Source: FEN-1191 sp964528845 (GTDB lineage: Bacteria; Pseudomonadota; Gammaproteobacteria; Steroidobacterales; Steroidobacteraceae). From it: a stretch of 64,000 bases of DNA. The stretch spans positions 130,302 through 194,301 of the forward strand of contig CAZGVE010000001.1 of assembly GCA_964528845.1 (NCBI GenBank), read 5' to 3'. Below the pieces are notes generated by a model. The model was not told the DNA's origin. It was given only the letters and a program-made list of their open reading frames with translations, and did no database searches. The first letter of the stretch is position 1. Each line of letters starts with the position of its first letter. The position numbers and the translations under genes are program-made. Positions 8,064-16,737 of the stretch are shown here, piece after piece.

Positions 8064-10394
8064 ATGACCGTCGCGATCCTCCTGGTCCTGCTGGCGCTCA
8101 TCGCCGTGACGTTCGCGGCGCGCCCGCTGCGAATCGCACTGATCAGCCGCCCGTTCATGCGGACGTACCTGCGGGCACTGCCAGCCATGTCGGCGACCGA
8201 GCGCGACGCGCTCGAGGCCGGCACGGTCTGGTGGGACGGCGAGCTGTTCAGCGGGCAGCCGGACTGGCAGCGCCTGGCGGCCAGTCCGGCGCCGCGGCTG
8301 TCGACCGAAGAGCAGGCCTTTCTCGACGGCCCCTGCGAGACCCTGTGCGAGCTGCTGGACGACTTCGATATCACGCACCGGCGCGGCGACCTTCCGCCAG
8401 AGGTGTGGGAGTACCTCAAATCCCAGGGCTTCTTCGCGATGATCATCCCGAAGCGCTATGGTGGCCTCGGATTCTCGACCTATGCGCATTCCTGCGTGCT
8501 GTGCAAGCTCGCGGCCCGCAGCGTCACCTGCTCCTCGATCGTCGCAGTGCCGAATTCACTCGGTCCCGGCGAACTGCTCCTGCACTACGGGACCGAGGCG
8601 CAGAAGGACTACTTCCTGCCGCGGCTCGCGCGAGGCCAGGAGATCCCCTGCTTCGCCCTGACCGGTCCGCGTGTCGGCTCGGACGCCACAGCGCTGCCCG
8701 ACACCGGTGTGGTGTGTCGCGGCACCTGGGAGGGCCGGGAGATCGTCGGCCTGAAGCTCAACTTCTCCAAGCGGTACATCACGCTCGCGCCAGTCGCGAC
8801 CGTGGTCGGGCTCGCCTTTCGAATGCTCGACCCGGAGCATCTGCTGGGCGAGCGGACCGATATCGGCATCACCTGTGCGCTGATTCCGCGATTGACGCCC
8901 GGCATTGAAATCGGCCGGCGCCACCTGCCGCTGAACATTCCTTTCCAGAACGGGCCGATCCACGGGCGCGACGTGTTCGTGCCCCTCGATAGCATCATCG
9001 GCGGATTGCCCATGGCCGGCTCCGGCTGGCGCATGCTCGTCGAGCAGCTGTCAGTGGGCCGCTGCATCTCGCTGCCCTCGAGCGCGACTGGCGGCGCGCT
9101 CGGGGCGACCTTCGCCACCGGCGCGTATGCCCGCATCCGGCGCCAGTTCAACACGGCCGTGGGGCGCTTCGAGGGCGTGCAGCAGGTCATCGCGCGCATG
9201 GTCGGACTCACCTACATCATGGACGCGGCCCGCAGCGTGACCACCGCGGCGATCGACGCCGGCGAGAAGCCGGCGGTGCCGGCAGCGATCCTGAAGTACC
9301 ACCTGACCGAGATGGGCCGGCGCGTCGCCAACGATGCGATGGACGTGCAGGGTGGCAAGGGAATCATGCTGGGCCCGCGCAACTATCTCGCTCGCGGCTA
9401 CCAGTCGGTACCGATCGCGATCACGGTCGAGGGCGCGAACATCCTGACGCGCAACCTGATCATCTTCGGCCAGGGCGCGATCCGCTGCCACCCGTACGTC
9501 CAGCGTGAAATGCGCGCGGCCCGCGATCCCGACCGCCGCCGCGGAGTGGCGCAGTTCGATCGCGCGCTGTTTGCGCATGCGCGCTTCGCGATGGCCAACG
9601 CCGCGCGCTCGTGGTTCATGGCCCTGACGCTGGCGCGCTTCCGCGACGTACCGGCCGCCGGTCCGACGCGGCGCTACTATCAGCACATCGTGCGCTTCAG
9701 CGCCTCCTTCGCGCTGATCACCGACATCGCCATGCTGACGCTCGGCGGCTACCTGAAGAAGAAGGAGACCATCTCCGCGCGCCTGGGCGACGTGCTGGCG
9801 GCGATGTACCTGGCCTCGATGGTGCTCAAGCATCATGCCGACCGCGGCGAACCGGCCGAAGAGCTGCCGGTGGTAGAGTGGGCCTGCCGGGCGCTGTTGT
9901 ACGAAGCGCAGGAGCAGCTGCACAGCGTGCTGCGGAACTTTCCCAACCGTCCGATCGCCGCCCTCGCGCGCCTGCTGATCTTCCCGCGGGGCCTGACCTA
10001 TTTCGCGCCGACCGACCGGCTCGGGCGCAGCGTTGCCGAACTGCTGCTCGCCAACACCGCGACGCGCACTTACTTCGGAAGCCTGCTGTACCACCGCGAC
10101 GAGCCCCGCAATCCGCTGGCGGCGCTGCAGCGCGTGCTCGAGGACGCCGCGCAGGCCGAGCCGCTGGAGCGCAAACTGCGGGTCGAGGGCCGGAAGACGG
10201 GCCGCGTGACGGCGCTGGACCTGCCCGGGCAGATCAGCCAGGGGCTTGAGTCCGGTATCCTGAGCGATGCGGAGGCGCGCTACCTTGCTGACTACGATCG
10301 CCGCGTCATGGAGATCATTGACGTGGACGACTTTTCCGCGGACGAGCTAGGCTTCACGCCGTCCACAGAACGAATCACCGACCCTTCGCTCTAA
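8064..10394 (+). CDS. fadE: Acyl-CoA dehydrogenase FadE
   Basis: This 776-residue protein is collinear with E. coli FadE, starting with a membrane segment (ILLVLLALIAVTFAARPL) and continuing with TVWWDGELFSG.PDW, LPPEVWEYLKSQGFFAMIIPKRYGGLGFS, VPNSLGPGELLLHYGT, FNxSKRYITLAPVATVVGLAF, LNIPFQNGPIHGRDVFVP and VEGANILTRNLIIFGQGAIR. The long C-terminal DUF1974-type region ends in INVDDF-like sequence (IDVDDFSADELGF). It catalyses the first, FAD-dependent step of fatty-acid beta-oxidation at the inner membrane. It is slightly shorter than E. coli FadE because the N-terminal membrane part is shorter. It lies 34 bases after mdh with no clear ribosome site. Confidence 0.95.
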   Translation: MTVAILLVLLALIAVTFAARPLRIALISRPFMRTYLRALPAMSATERDALEAGTVWWDGELFSGQPDWQRLAASPAPRLSTEEQAFLDGPCETLCELLDDFDITHRRGDLPPEVWEYLKSQGFFAMIIPKRYGGLGFSTYAHSCVLCKLAARSVTCSSIVAVPNSLGPGELLLHYGTEAQKDYFLPRLARGQEIPCFALTGPRVGSDATALPDTGVVCRGTWEGREIVGLKLNFSKRYITLAPVATVVGLAFRMLDPEHLLGERTDIGITCALIPRLTPGIEIGRRHLPLNIPFQNGPIHGRDVFVPLDSIIGGLPMAGSGWRMLVEQLSVGRCISLPSSATGGALGATFATGAYARIRRQFNTAVGRFEGVQQVIARMVGLTYIMDAARSVTTAAIDAGEKPAVPAAILKYHLTEMGRRVANDAMDVQGGKGIMLGPRNYLARGYQSVPIAITVEGANILTRNLIIFGQGAIRCHPYVQREMRAARDPDRRRGVAQFDRALFAHARFAMANAARSWFMALTLARFRDVPAAGPTRRYYQHIVRFSASFALITDIAMLTLGGYLKKKETISARLGDVLAAMYLASMVLKHHADRGEPAEELPVVEWACRALLYEAQEQLHSVLRNFPNRPIAALARLLIFPRGLTYFAPTDRLGRSVAELLLANTATRTYFGSLLYHRDEPRNPLAALQRVLEDAAQAEPLERKLRVEGRKTGRVTALDLPGQISQGLESGILSDAEARYLADYDRRVMEIIDVDDFSADELGFTPSTERITDPSL

Positions 10395-10415
10395 ACAATC
10401 CACAGGAGATACACC

Positions 10416-10829
10416 ATGCGAATGCTCGCCCTGCTACTGGCTCTCGGGGCCACCGTGGCCATGGCCGACCAATTGCCTGCCCCCGCGGGCGCCGAGGTCT
10501 ACCTCATCGCGCCGAAGAACGGCGCCACCGTCAAGAGCCCGGTCACGGTGGTATTCGGTCTCAAGAACGCCGGAATAGCCCCGGCTGGCATCAAGTTCGA
10601 CAACACCGGGCATCATCACCTGCTGGTCGATGCGGACCTGCCTGCGGACCTGACGCAGCCGCTGCCGGCAAACGAGCATGTGCGCCACTTCGGCAAGGGC
10701 CAGACCGAGACCACGCTCGACCTGCCGCCGGGCAAGCACACGCTGCAGCTGGTATTCGCGGATCTGGCGCACGTCCCGTTCACGCCCAATGTCGCGTCGA
10801 AGAAGATCACGATCACCGTGCAGCCATGA
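10416..10829 (+). CDS. Exported DUF4399-type protein
   Basis: This 137-residue protein has a signal peptide (MRMLALLLALGATVAMA, cleavage probably after AMA). The mature part contains LIAPKNGATVKSPVTVVFGLKNAGIAPAG, TGHHHLLVD and GKHTLQLVFADLAHVPF, characteristic of the DUF4399 family of small periplasmic beta-sandwich proteins. The HHH motif could bind metal (inference). A strong AGGAG stands seven bases before the start. It follows fadE by 21 bases and may be co-transcribed, but a functional link is unknown. Confidence 0.85.
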   Translation: MRMLALLLALGATVAMADQLPAPAGAEVYLIAPKNGATVKSPVTVVFGLKNAGIAPAGIKFDNTGHHHLLVDADLPADLTQPLPANEHVRHFGKGQTETTLDLPPGKHTLQLVFADLAHVPFTPNVASKKITITVQP

Positions 10830-10880
10830 TCGGAACGGAATGAGGCGGTCGCGCCGGGCGCATCCCGCCGACTGAGCAGC

Positions 10881-12638
10881 ATGTACCTGACGTTCTTCGG
10901 GCTGGCGGAAAAGCCGTTCTCGATCACGCCCGATCCGCGCTACCTGTACCTGAGTACCAGGCACGCGGATGCTCTGGCGCACCTGCTTTATGGCATCAAC
11001 GAGGCCGGCGGCTTCATCCAGCTGACCGGCGAGGTCGGGACCGGCAAGACCACGACCATCCGGACGCTCCTGGCACAGGCGCCGAAGGATGCCGAGATCG
11101 CGCTGATCCTCAACCCGCGCCTCTCCGCCACCGAGTTCCTGCGCACGCTATGCGAGGAACTCGGTGTCGGGCTCGCCCATGAGCCGGGCGAGGACACCAA
11201 GGACCTCGTCGACCCGCTCAACCGTTACCTGTTGCGCGCCCACGCGGCCGGACGGCGCGTGGTGCTGATCGTCGATGAGGCACAGAACCTCCGCACCGAG
11301 GTACTGGAACAGGTGCGGCTGCTGACCAACCTGGAGACCGAGACCGCCAAGCTGCTGCAGATCATATTGATCGGCCAGCCGGAGCTGCGCGTGCTGCTCG
11401 CACGCCAGGAGCTGCGGCAGCTCGCACAACGCATCACGGGCCGTTATCACCTCGATCCGCTCTCGCGTGACGAGACCGTGGCGTATGTGCGTCATCGGCT
11501 GCGTGTCGCCGGCGCGACCACCGACCTGTTCACGCCCGGAGCGCTGCGGGAAGTCCACCGGATTGCGGGCGGTATCCCGCGTGTGATCAACGTGATCTGC
11601 GATCGCGCGCTGCTCGGCGCCTATAGCGAGGACCTGCACCAGGTGCCGCTGCAGCTCGTGCGCCGCGCCGGCGCCGAAGTATTCGGTCAGGAATTGCGCG
11701 CGCCATGGCAGCCCTGGCTGGCCACGGCGCTGGCCGTCGCGATGCTGGCCGGCGGCGCGCGGCTGCTGTGGCCGGTCGCAGCGCCCGCCCCAGGGGCCGC
11801 GGCACGCGTGGCCGGGTCGTCGTCGCCGGGACACGCTGCCGGCGCAGCCATCGTACCCACTGGACTCGCACCCCTGGCCCGAATGGCTGATGCGGGAGCC
11901 GGGGCACCCGGCAATGCCGCGTTCGCAGCGGCGGTCCCCGCCGCCACGGCGCCCGGAACTGCTGCCGCGACTGCCGGGTCGGCCGCTCCGACGCTCGCGC
12001 AGCTGATCGCCGCGGACGCGAAGCATGGCGATTCCGACACAGCTTTCGGCGCGCTGTTCGCGCTATGGAACGCGCGCTACGTGCCAGGCCGGATCGACGG
12101 CTGCAGCCAGGCACTGGCGCAGGGACTGCAATGTCTGCTGCAACGCGGCTCTCTGGCGCAGCTGCGCCTGCTCAATCGCCCCGCGATCCTGATGCTGACC
12201 GACGACGCCGGCGCGCCATTCCAGGTCGTGCTGCGCGCGCTTGGGCCGCAATCGGCACAGCTGCGGATCGGGGAGCAGGACGCGGACGTCGGTATCGTGG
12301 AACTCGACCGCTACTGGTACGGAGACTTCGTGCTGCTGTGGCGACCAGGCACAAAGGGGGGTATACGCGCGCTGACAGTCGGCATGCACGGCGCTCCCGT
12401 GCAGCAGCTGCGCACGCAGCTCGCGCGCTGGAGCGGCAGCGAAGACGCGTCCGGTGCCGGCGACGCCTTCGACGCCGGACTGCTGCGCCTGGTCGAGGAC
12501 TTTCAGCGAGCCAAGCACCTGGCAGTGGATGGGGTCGCTGGCATGGAAACCCAGGTGGCACTGGACGCCGCACTCGCGTCACCTGATTCGCCCGTGCTAC
12601 AACCGCGCCCGGCCCAGGCGTCCACGCGAGGCAACTGA
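10881..12638 (+). CDS. gspA: General secretion pathway protein A (ExeA-type ATPase with peptidoglycan-binding domain)
   Basis: The protein starts with the ExeA hallmark MYLTFFGLAEKPFSITPDPRYLYLS. It then has an AAA domain with Walker A GEVGTGKTT and Walker B VVLIVDEAQNL, a membrane segment near residue 280 (WLATALAVAMLAGGARLLW), a long Ala/Pro/Gly linker, a region like an inactive peptidase fold (VPGRIDGCSQALAQGLQCLLQ... YWYGDFVLLWRPG) and a C-terminal peptidoglycan-binding domain (QQLRTQLARW... RLVEDFQRAKHLAVDGVAGMETQ). ExeA/GspA with GspB helps the type II secretin assemble through the cell wall. No other gsp genes are in the window. Confidence 0.92.
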   Translation: MYLTFFGLAEKPFSITPDPRYLYLSTRHADALAHLLYGINEAGGFIQLTGEVGTGKTTTIRTLLAQAPKDAEIALILNPRLSATEFLRTLCEELGVGLAHEPGEDTKDLVDPLNRYLLRAHAAGRRVVLIVDEAQNLRTEVLEQVRLLTNLETETAKLLQIILIGQPELRVLLARQELRQLAQRITGRYHLDPLSRDETVAYVRHRLRVAGATTDLFTPGALREVHRIAGGIPRVINVICDRALLGAYSEDLHQVPLQLVRRAGAEVFGQELRAPWQPWLATALAVAMLAGGARLLWPVAAPAPGAAARVAGSSSPGHAAGAAIVPTGLAPLARMADAGAGAPGNAAFAAAVPAATAPGTAAATAGSAAPTLAQLIAADAKHGDSDTAFGALFALWNARYVPGRIDGCSQALAQGLQCLLQRGSLAQLRLLNRPAILMLTDDAGAPFQVVLRALGPQSAQLRIGEQDADVGIVELDRYWYGDFVLLWRPGTKGGIRALTVGMHGAPVQQLRTQLARWSGSEDASGAGDAFDAGLLRLVEDFQRAKHLAVDGVAGMETQVALDAALASPDSPVLQPRPAQASTRGN

Positions 12639-13321
12639 TGTCCTTCATCCTCGACGCGTTGAAAAAGGCGGAGGCGGAGCGTCAGCGACAGAGCGGACCC
12701 ACGCTGCTCGAATTGCGCGTTACGGCGCCGCGTCGGCGCTGGCCGACCTGGAGCGTACTGATCGGCATCCTGCTGATCGCAAATATCGTTGTAGTGCTCG
12801 GTACGGCACTGCGGCCACGGCCCGCCCCCGAATCGCCCGCGGTGCCAGGCGCGCCGGCTCCGCCCGGCGCCGGCGCCGCAGCAACAGCAGCAGCAGCACC
12901 GCAGACGCCGGCGGTCGGCGTCGTTCCGGCGCCATTCGCGGCGGGTGTCACCGCGGCCCCGGCAACCCCGGCAGTGCTGCCGATTGCCGTGCCGGCGGCC
13001 GCTATACTCGCGCCTGGCAGCGCGGGCGACGCGACACCGGAAGCCAATCCGGCTGACGAGCAACCGGCGCTGGCGCCTCCGGCAGCGTCGCGATCGGAAG
13101 CGGAGCTGCCGGCGTTGAGCGAACTGGGCGGCAACGTGCCCGCACTGCGGCTCGACCTGCACGTCTATGCGGAACGGCCGGCAGATCGGTACGCCTTGAT
13201 CAACATGCACAAGGCGCACGAGGGCGACATGCTGCCGGAAGGCGCTCGGGTCATCGCCATCGACCGTGACGGCGTCGAGCTCAGCTACCGCGGCACGCAG
13301 TTCATGCTGCGCCCGCAGTGA
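12638..13321 (+). CDS. gspB: General secretion pathway protein B
   Basis: This 227-residue protein opens with MSFILDALKKAEAERQRQ, the standard GspB/ExeB cytoplasmic start, followed by one membrane segment (WSVLIGILLIANIVVVLGTAL), a low-complexity Pro/Ala linker of about 100 residues and a C-terminal GspB domain (LRLDLHVYAERPADRYALINMHKAHEGDML... GVELSYRGTQFML). Its ATG shares one base with the gspA stop codon (TGATG). GspA and GspB form an inner-membrane complex for type II secretion. Confidence 0.92.
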   Translation: MSFILDALKKAEAERQRQSGPTLLELRVTAPRRRWPTWSVLIGILLIANIVVVLGTALRPRPAPESPAVPGAPAPPGAGAAATAAAAPQTPAVGVVPAPFAAGVTAAPATPAVLPIAVPAAAILAPGSAGDATPEANPADEQPALAPPAASRSEAELPALSELGGNVPALRLDLHVYAERPADRYALINMHKAHEGDMLPEGARVIAIDRDGVELSYRGTQFMLRPQ

Positions 13322-13351
13322 TTGTGCTGCAACCGCAGCAACCCTGCCGCC

Positions 13352-13675
13352 TCAACTCTGTCGATCGGGAAACTGCACGCGGAGCCCATCAAGCGCGGGC
13401 TCGAGCACGATCTGGCAGCACAAGCGGCTGTTGGGACGTCGTTCAGCGGCGACGTTGCCGAGCATGAAACGCTCATCTTCTGACGGCGGCTTGAGCCTGC
13501 CCAGCCATTCTGCGGCCACGTAGCAGTGGCAGGTCGCGCAGGCGCAGTTGCCACCGCATTGGGCCTCGAGCCCCACGATTCCCGCATCCATTGCGCCGCG
13601 CATTACGGTCTGGCCGGAGGGCAGCTCCAGTTCGACTTCGCGGCCATCGGGTTCGGTGAAGCGCACGTGGGGCAT
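13352..13675 (-). CDS. Adrenodoxin-type [2Fe-2S] ferredoxin
   Basis: This 107-residue protein has the vertebrate/ISC-type 2Fe-2S cysteine pattern: Cys40, Cys46, Cys49 in CGGNCACATCHCYV and a fourth Cys in RLCCQI (Cys87 by alignment, with an extra Cys86). The GQTVMRGAMDAGIVGLEAQCGG context is typical. It is an electron carrier for a mono-oxygenase or for Fe-S assembly. No isc genes or P450 are nearby, so the partner is unknown and the symbol fdx would be a guess. It converges on gspB, with a 30-base gap containing a small hairpin. Confidence 0.9.
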   Translation of the reverse strand: MPHVRFTEPDGREVELELPSGQTVMRGAMDAGIVGLEAQCGGNCACATCHCYVAAEWLGRLKPPSEDERFMLGNVAAERRPNSRLCCQIVLEPALDGLRVQFPDRQS

Positions 13676-13696
13676 GGGAGGCGGATGATAGCGCGC

Positions 13697-14155
13697 CTAG
13701 CGTGCCTCGAGTTCCTTGCGGAAGACGGTCCAACCCTCGTGCGGCCGCGCGCCGAAGCGGCGGTAGAACTCGATCGCCGCGTGGTTCCAGTCCAGCACCG
13801 CCCATTCCAGGCGGCCGCAGCCGCGCTCGATGGCCCGCTGTTCGACGGCGCGCAGCAGTGACGCACCTATGCCCCGGCCACGCAGCGCCGGGCGAACGAA
13901 CAGGTCCTCGAGGTACAGTCCCGGCCGGCACAGAAATGTCGAGTAATTGAAGCAGTACAGCGCGAACCCGCCGATCTGGCCGTTCCATTCCGCCAGCAGC
14001 GCTTCGGCATAGCGCGGCTCGCCAAACAGGTGCCGGCGCAGGTCCTCCGGATCGCCGCGCATCTGGTGTCGCAACTGCTCGAAATCCGCGAGCTCCCCGA
14101 TCAGCTGGTGGATGACCGGAACGTCCGCCGCTTCGGCGGCGCGCAAGCGCAGCAT
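13697..14155 (-). CDS. GNAT-family N-acetyltransferase
   Basis: This 152-residue protein starts MLRLRAAEAADVPVIHQLIGELADFE. It has the acetyl-CoA-binding motif A LYLEDLFVRPALRGRGIGASLLRAVEQRAIERGCGR (split here only by description) and the C-terminal WNHAAIEFYRRFGARP. This is the diamine/thialysine acetyltransferase-like subgroup with FNYSTF, resembling spermidine/spermine acetyltransferases, although substrate assignment is uncertain. The start has CAGGAG six bases upstream. It lies 21 bases upstream of the ferredoxin gene on the same strand and is divergent from the signalling cluster. Confidence 0.9.
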   Translation of the reverse strand: MLRLRAAEAADVPVIHQLIGELADFEQLRHQMRGDPEDLRRHLFGEPRYAEALLAEWNGQIGGFALYCFNYSTFLCRPGLYLEDLFVRPALRGRGIGASLLRAVEQRAIERGCGRLEWAVLDWNHAAIEFYRRFGARPHEGWTVFRKELEAR

Positions 14156-14326
14156 GGCCAACTCCTGGCAGGTGAGGTACGTCACAGATTCGCTCTCGGC
14201 CTGCCCACCGCCGTCACACTTCCGGCGAAGGCAGCCAAGCCGAGGATTGTCCGCGCAGACAGACGGCATAGAGTCCGCGGGATCAGCCGTCATTGTGCCG
14301 GACCACGCCCGGAGGCCGAAAGAGCG

Positions 14327-15442
14327 ATGTCCCGACCCCCCGTCCCTGCCGGTCCCGGCACGCCTGCGGAGCCCGCCGCGGGACGCACGCACCGTGGCTT
14401 CGCCGGCCTGGTCGCAGGCGCCGTGACGATCGTCGCGATCGCCGATGATCCGGAACTTCTGGACGCCATTGCACGCGCAGGATCCGGGCACGATGTGGTG
14501 ATCACTTCTCCCACGGCCGATCGCTTCGTCGACCAGCTCGTGGCCAACGGGGCCGCGATCGCAATCATCGATGCCGGCTGCGCGCCGCAGCCGCTCGCAG
14601 GTTTCATCGAGCGCATCCACGCGCAGTTTCCGCAGCTGCTGCTGATCCTGGCCGGCACTGCGACGCTGCAGGCGGCGTTCGCGAGCCGTCTGGTTGATGG
14701 CACGCTGTTTCGATTCGCACACAAGCCTGCCTCGGCTCAGCGCATGCAGCTGTTCATAGACGCTGCGCGTCGCCACCTCGAATCCGGCGAAGCAGGGGAG
14801 CCTGCGGCATCGGGCGCTGCGCCAGCGGATTCGGCACGCGCGCCACACCGGTTGCGCATCGCCGCCACAGGTGCGCTGGTGCCCGTGGCGCTGCTCGGGC
14901 TCGGCTGGTGGCAGCTGCACGCGGGAGCCGTGGGGCCCGGCGCCGCGATTCCTGTGGCCGCGCTCACGGCCCCCGCGCTCACGGCCCCCGCGCTCACGGC
15001 CCCCGCGCTACCTACCCGGCCGCCTCCGGTGGCACCTCCAGTCCTCGGCCCCGGCGCCGATCCACTCGCGTCCGACGCGGCCACGCGCACGGCGGCGATG
15101 ATTGCACCGCTCGACGCACTGCCTCCGGTACGGGCGGAGCTGGCCGCCGGACCGTTCCTGGAACTCGCCCGCGCGCGCCTCCAAAGCCACGAGCTGCTCG
15201 AACCGGCTGGCGACAGCGCGCTGTTCTACGTGCAGACCGCGCAGGCGCTCTCGCCCCAGGACACTGAAGTGGGCGCCACGGCGCTCGCGCTTGGCGAGGC
15301 ACTGATCGCGCAGACACGCCAGGCCCTGAACACGGGAGACCTGGCAGCCGCGCGCCGCTGGCTCAAGGCCTGCACAGACTATCGCGTCAGCGAGAAATCC
15401 GTTGCCGAGCTGTCCGCGCGCCTGCAGCAGCTGACGCCATGA
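14327..15442 (+). CDS. Receiver-like domain protein with transmembrane segment and C-terminal helical-repeat region
   Basis: 371 residues. Residues ~33-150 look like a response-regulator receiver: VTIVAIADDPELLDAI with paired Asp 40/41, AIAIIDAGCA with a candidate phospho-acceptor Asp82, and LFRFAHKPAS with Lys133. One membrane segment follows (ALVPVALLGLGWWQLHAG, ~183-200). Then comes a Pro/Ala linker holding three exact copies of LTAPA, and a helical region (~255-371) with TPR-like character (ALALGEALIAQTRQALNTGDLAAARRWLKAC). The last codons overlap the pseudo-receiver/kinase gene by 4 bases (ATGA), so it leads a three-gene operon. A receiver anchored to a membrane without a DNA-binding output is unusual. 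Function is not known. Confidence 0.75.
   Translation: MSRPPVPAGPGTPAEPAAGRTHRGFAGLVAGAVTIVAIADDPELLDAIARAGSGHDVVITSPTADRFVDQLVANGAAIAIIDAGCAPQPLAGFIERIHAQFPQLLLILAGTATLQAAFASRLVDGTLFRFAHKPASAQRMQLFIDAARRHLESGEAGEPAASGAAPADSARAPHRLRIAATGALVPVALLGLGWWQLHAGAVGPGAAIPVAALTAPALTAPALTAPALPTRPPPVAPPVLGPGADPLASDAATRTAAMIAPLDALPPVRAELAAGPFLELARARLQSHELLEPAGDSALFYVQTAQALSPQDTEVGATALALGEALIAQTRQALNTGDLAAARRWLKACTDYRVSEKSVAELSARLQQLTP
14960..15004 (+). repeat. Three perfect 15-base tandem repeats inside the receiver-like membrane protein
   Basis: Three identical copies of GCGCTCACGGCCCCC run head to tail and encode the LTAPA peptide repeat in the linker after the membrane segment. The copy number could vary by slippage without breaking the frame. 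Confidence 0.95.
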
Positions 15443-16737
15443 AACCGCACATCCTCATCGTGGAGGCCGATCGCGAGCTGCGCGCATGGCTGCGGCACCA
15501 TATCGAGATACTCTGGCCGGACGGCAGGGTCGAAGACAGTGACATCGCGCAGTTCGAGGCGCGCCAGCAGAGCCCGAACGGCGAACTGCGCGGTCTGGAC
15601 CTGATCGTACTCGGAGCGAACTGCGGCGACGGGAGCGAGGACGCCGGTGCCGGTCTCGACGTGCTGCGCGGCACGCAGCGCCACCTGCGAATGCCGCCGA
15701 TCGTGATCGTCGCATCCGGTGGCAATGAGCTGAGTGCGGTGCGAGCGATCCGCATCGGCGCCATCGACTACCTGCCGCGCAGTCTACTCAATGCCCAGCG
15801 CCTGGCCACGTCGCTGCGCCTGAGTCTGAACCCGCCGCGTCGGCGCAGCGTGCCGCGTGCGCGGCCGGCCGGCAGCGCGCGGCGGCGCATCGACCCGTCC
15901 CACCTGGACCTGCCGCAGTACTCGATCCTGCACAAGCTCGGCGAGTCCGCTCGCGCGGTCGTCTACCTCGCGCACAGTGTCAGCCTGGGCCACAACGTGG
16001 CGCTCAAGATCAGCAAGCCGGGGCTCGAGGCTGGCGACGACGCGCAGGAATTTGCGCGTGAGTACGCTGCGATTTCCGCGCTGAACCATCCGTCCGTGGT
16101 CAGCATCTACGACTACGGATTCCACGACGGGCGCGAGTTCCTGGCGATGGAGTATTTCCCCTGCGGCGATCTCAAGACCCGGCTGCTGCAGCCGATCACG
16201 ACGCTCGAGAGCCTCGAATTCGCGCTACGCATCTGCGGCGCTCTCGAGGTCGTGCACGGCGCCGGGCTCGTGCATCGGGACCTCAAACCGCCGAATGTGA
16301 TGCTGCGCGAGGACAGCTCGGTCGTGCTCATAGACTTCGGGCTGGCCAAGCACCTCGACGGGGCGATGCAGAATACGGCGGTCGGCGTGCTGCGCGGCTC
16401 GCCCTACTACATGAGCCCGGAACAGGCCAGAGGCTTGCCCCTCGATGCCCGCAGCGACCTCTACAGCCTCGGAGTGCTCCTGTACGAGATGCTCACCGGC
16501 AGCAAGCCCTACCTGGGCAACAGCGCGGTCGAGGTCATGGAGCAGCACATTTCCGGGCAGCGCTTGGCTCTGCCCCCGGCGTGCGCCGCGCTCGAACCAT
16601 TGCTCGACCGGATGATGGCGCGCGAGCGCGAAGCACGCTTCCCCGACGCCGTTTCGGCCAGCGCGGCAATCACGACGGCCATGGAAGGGCTCACCGCGGT
16701 GGCGGAGCTGCCGATGGCCGCGGCGGTTGGCGCATGA
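15439..16737 (+). CDS. Pseudo-receiver fused to Hanks-type serine/threonine protein kinase
   Basis: 432 residues. Residues 1-130 fold like a receiver (HILIVEADRELRAWL, LDLIVLGANCGDG, IVIVASGG, GAIDYLPRSL), but the phospho-acceptor Asp position is Gly59 and the switch Lys is Arg114, so phosphorylation by a histidine kinase is unlikely. A basic linker (RRRSVPRARPAGSARRR) leads to a complete kinase domain from ~158: LGESARAVVYLA, ATP-binding Lys190 in VALKI, catalytic Asp281 in HRDLKPPNV, DFG at 299, GSPYYMSPEQARG and SDLYSLGVLLYEMLTG. There is no membrane segment, so it should be cytosolic. Its start overlaps the upstream receiver gene and its stop overlaps the CheA-like gene, so the three are coupled. 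Confidence 0.9.
   Translation: MKPHILIVEADRELRAWLRHHIEILWPDGRVEDSDIAQFEARQQSPNGELRGLDLIVLGANCGDGSEDAGAGLDVLRGTQRHLRMPPIVIVASGGNELSAVRAIRIGAIDYLPRSLLNAQRLATSLRLSLNPPRRRSVPRARPAGSARRRIDPSHLDLPQYSILHKLGESARAVVYLAHSVSLGHNVALKISKPGLEAGDDAQEFAREYAAISALNHPSVVSIYDYGFHDGREFLAMEYFPCGDLKTRLLQPITTLESLEFALRICGALEVVHGAGLVHRDLKPPNVMLREDSSVVLIDFGLAKHLDGAMQNTAVGVLRGSPYYMSPEQARGLPLDARSDLYSLGVLLYEMLTGSKPYLGNSAVEVMEQHISGQRLALPPACAALEPLLDRMMAREREARFPDAVSASAAITTAMEGLTAVAELPMAAAVGA

Noticed and set aside
13325..13340. Hairpin TGCTGC-AACC-GCAGCA between gspB and the ferredoxin gene as a bidirectional terminator
   Set aside because: The stem is only 6 bp and no T-tract follows on either strand; it may be chance in GC-rich sequence.
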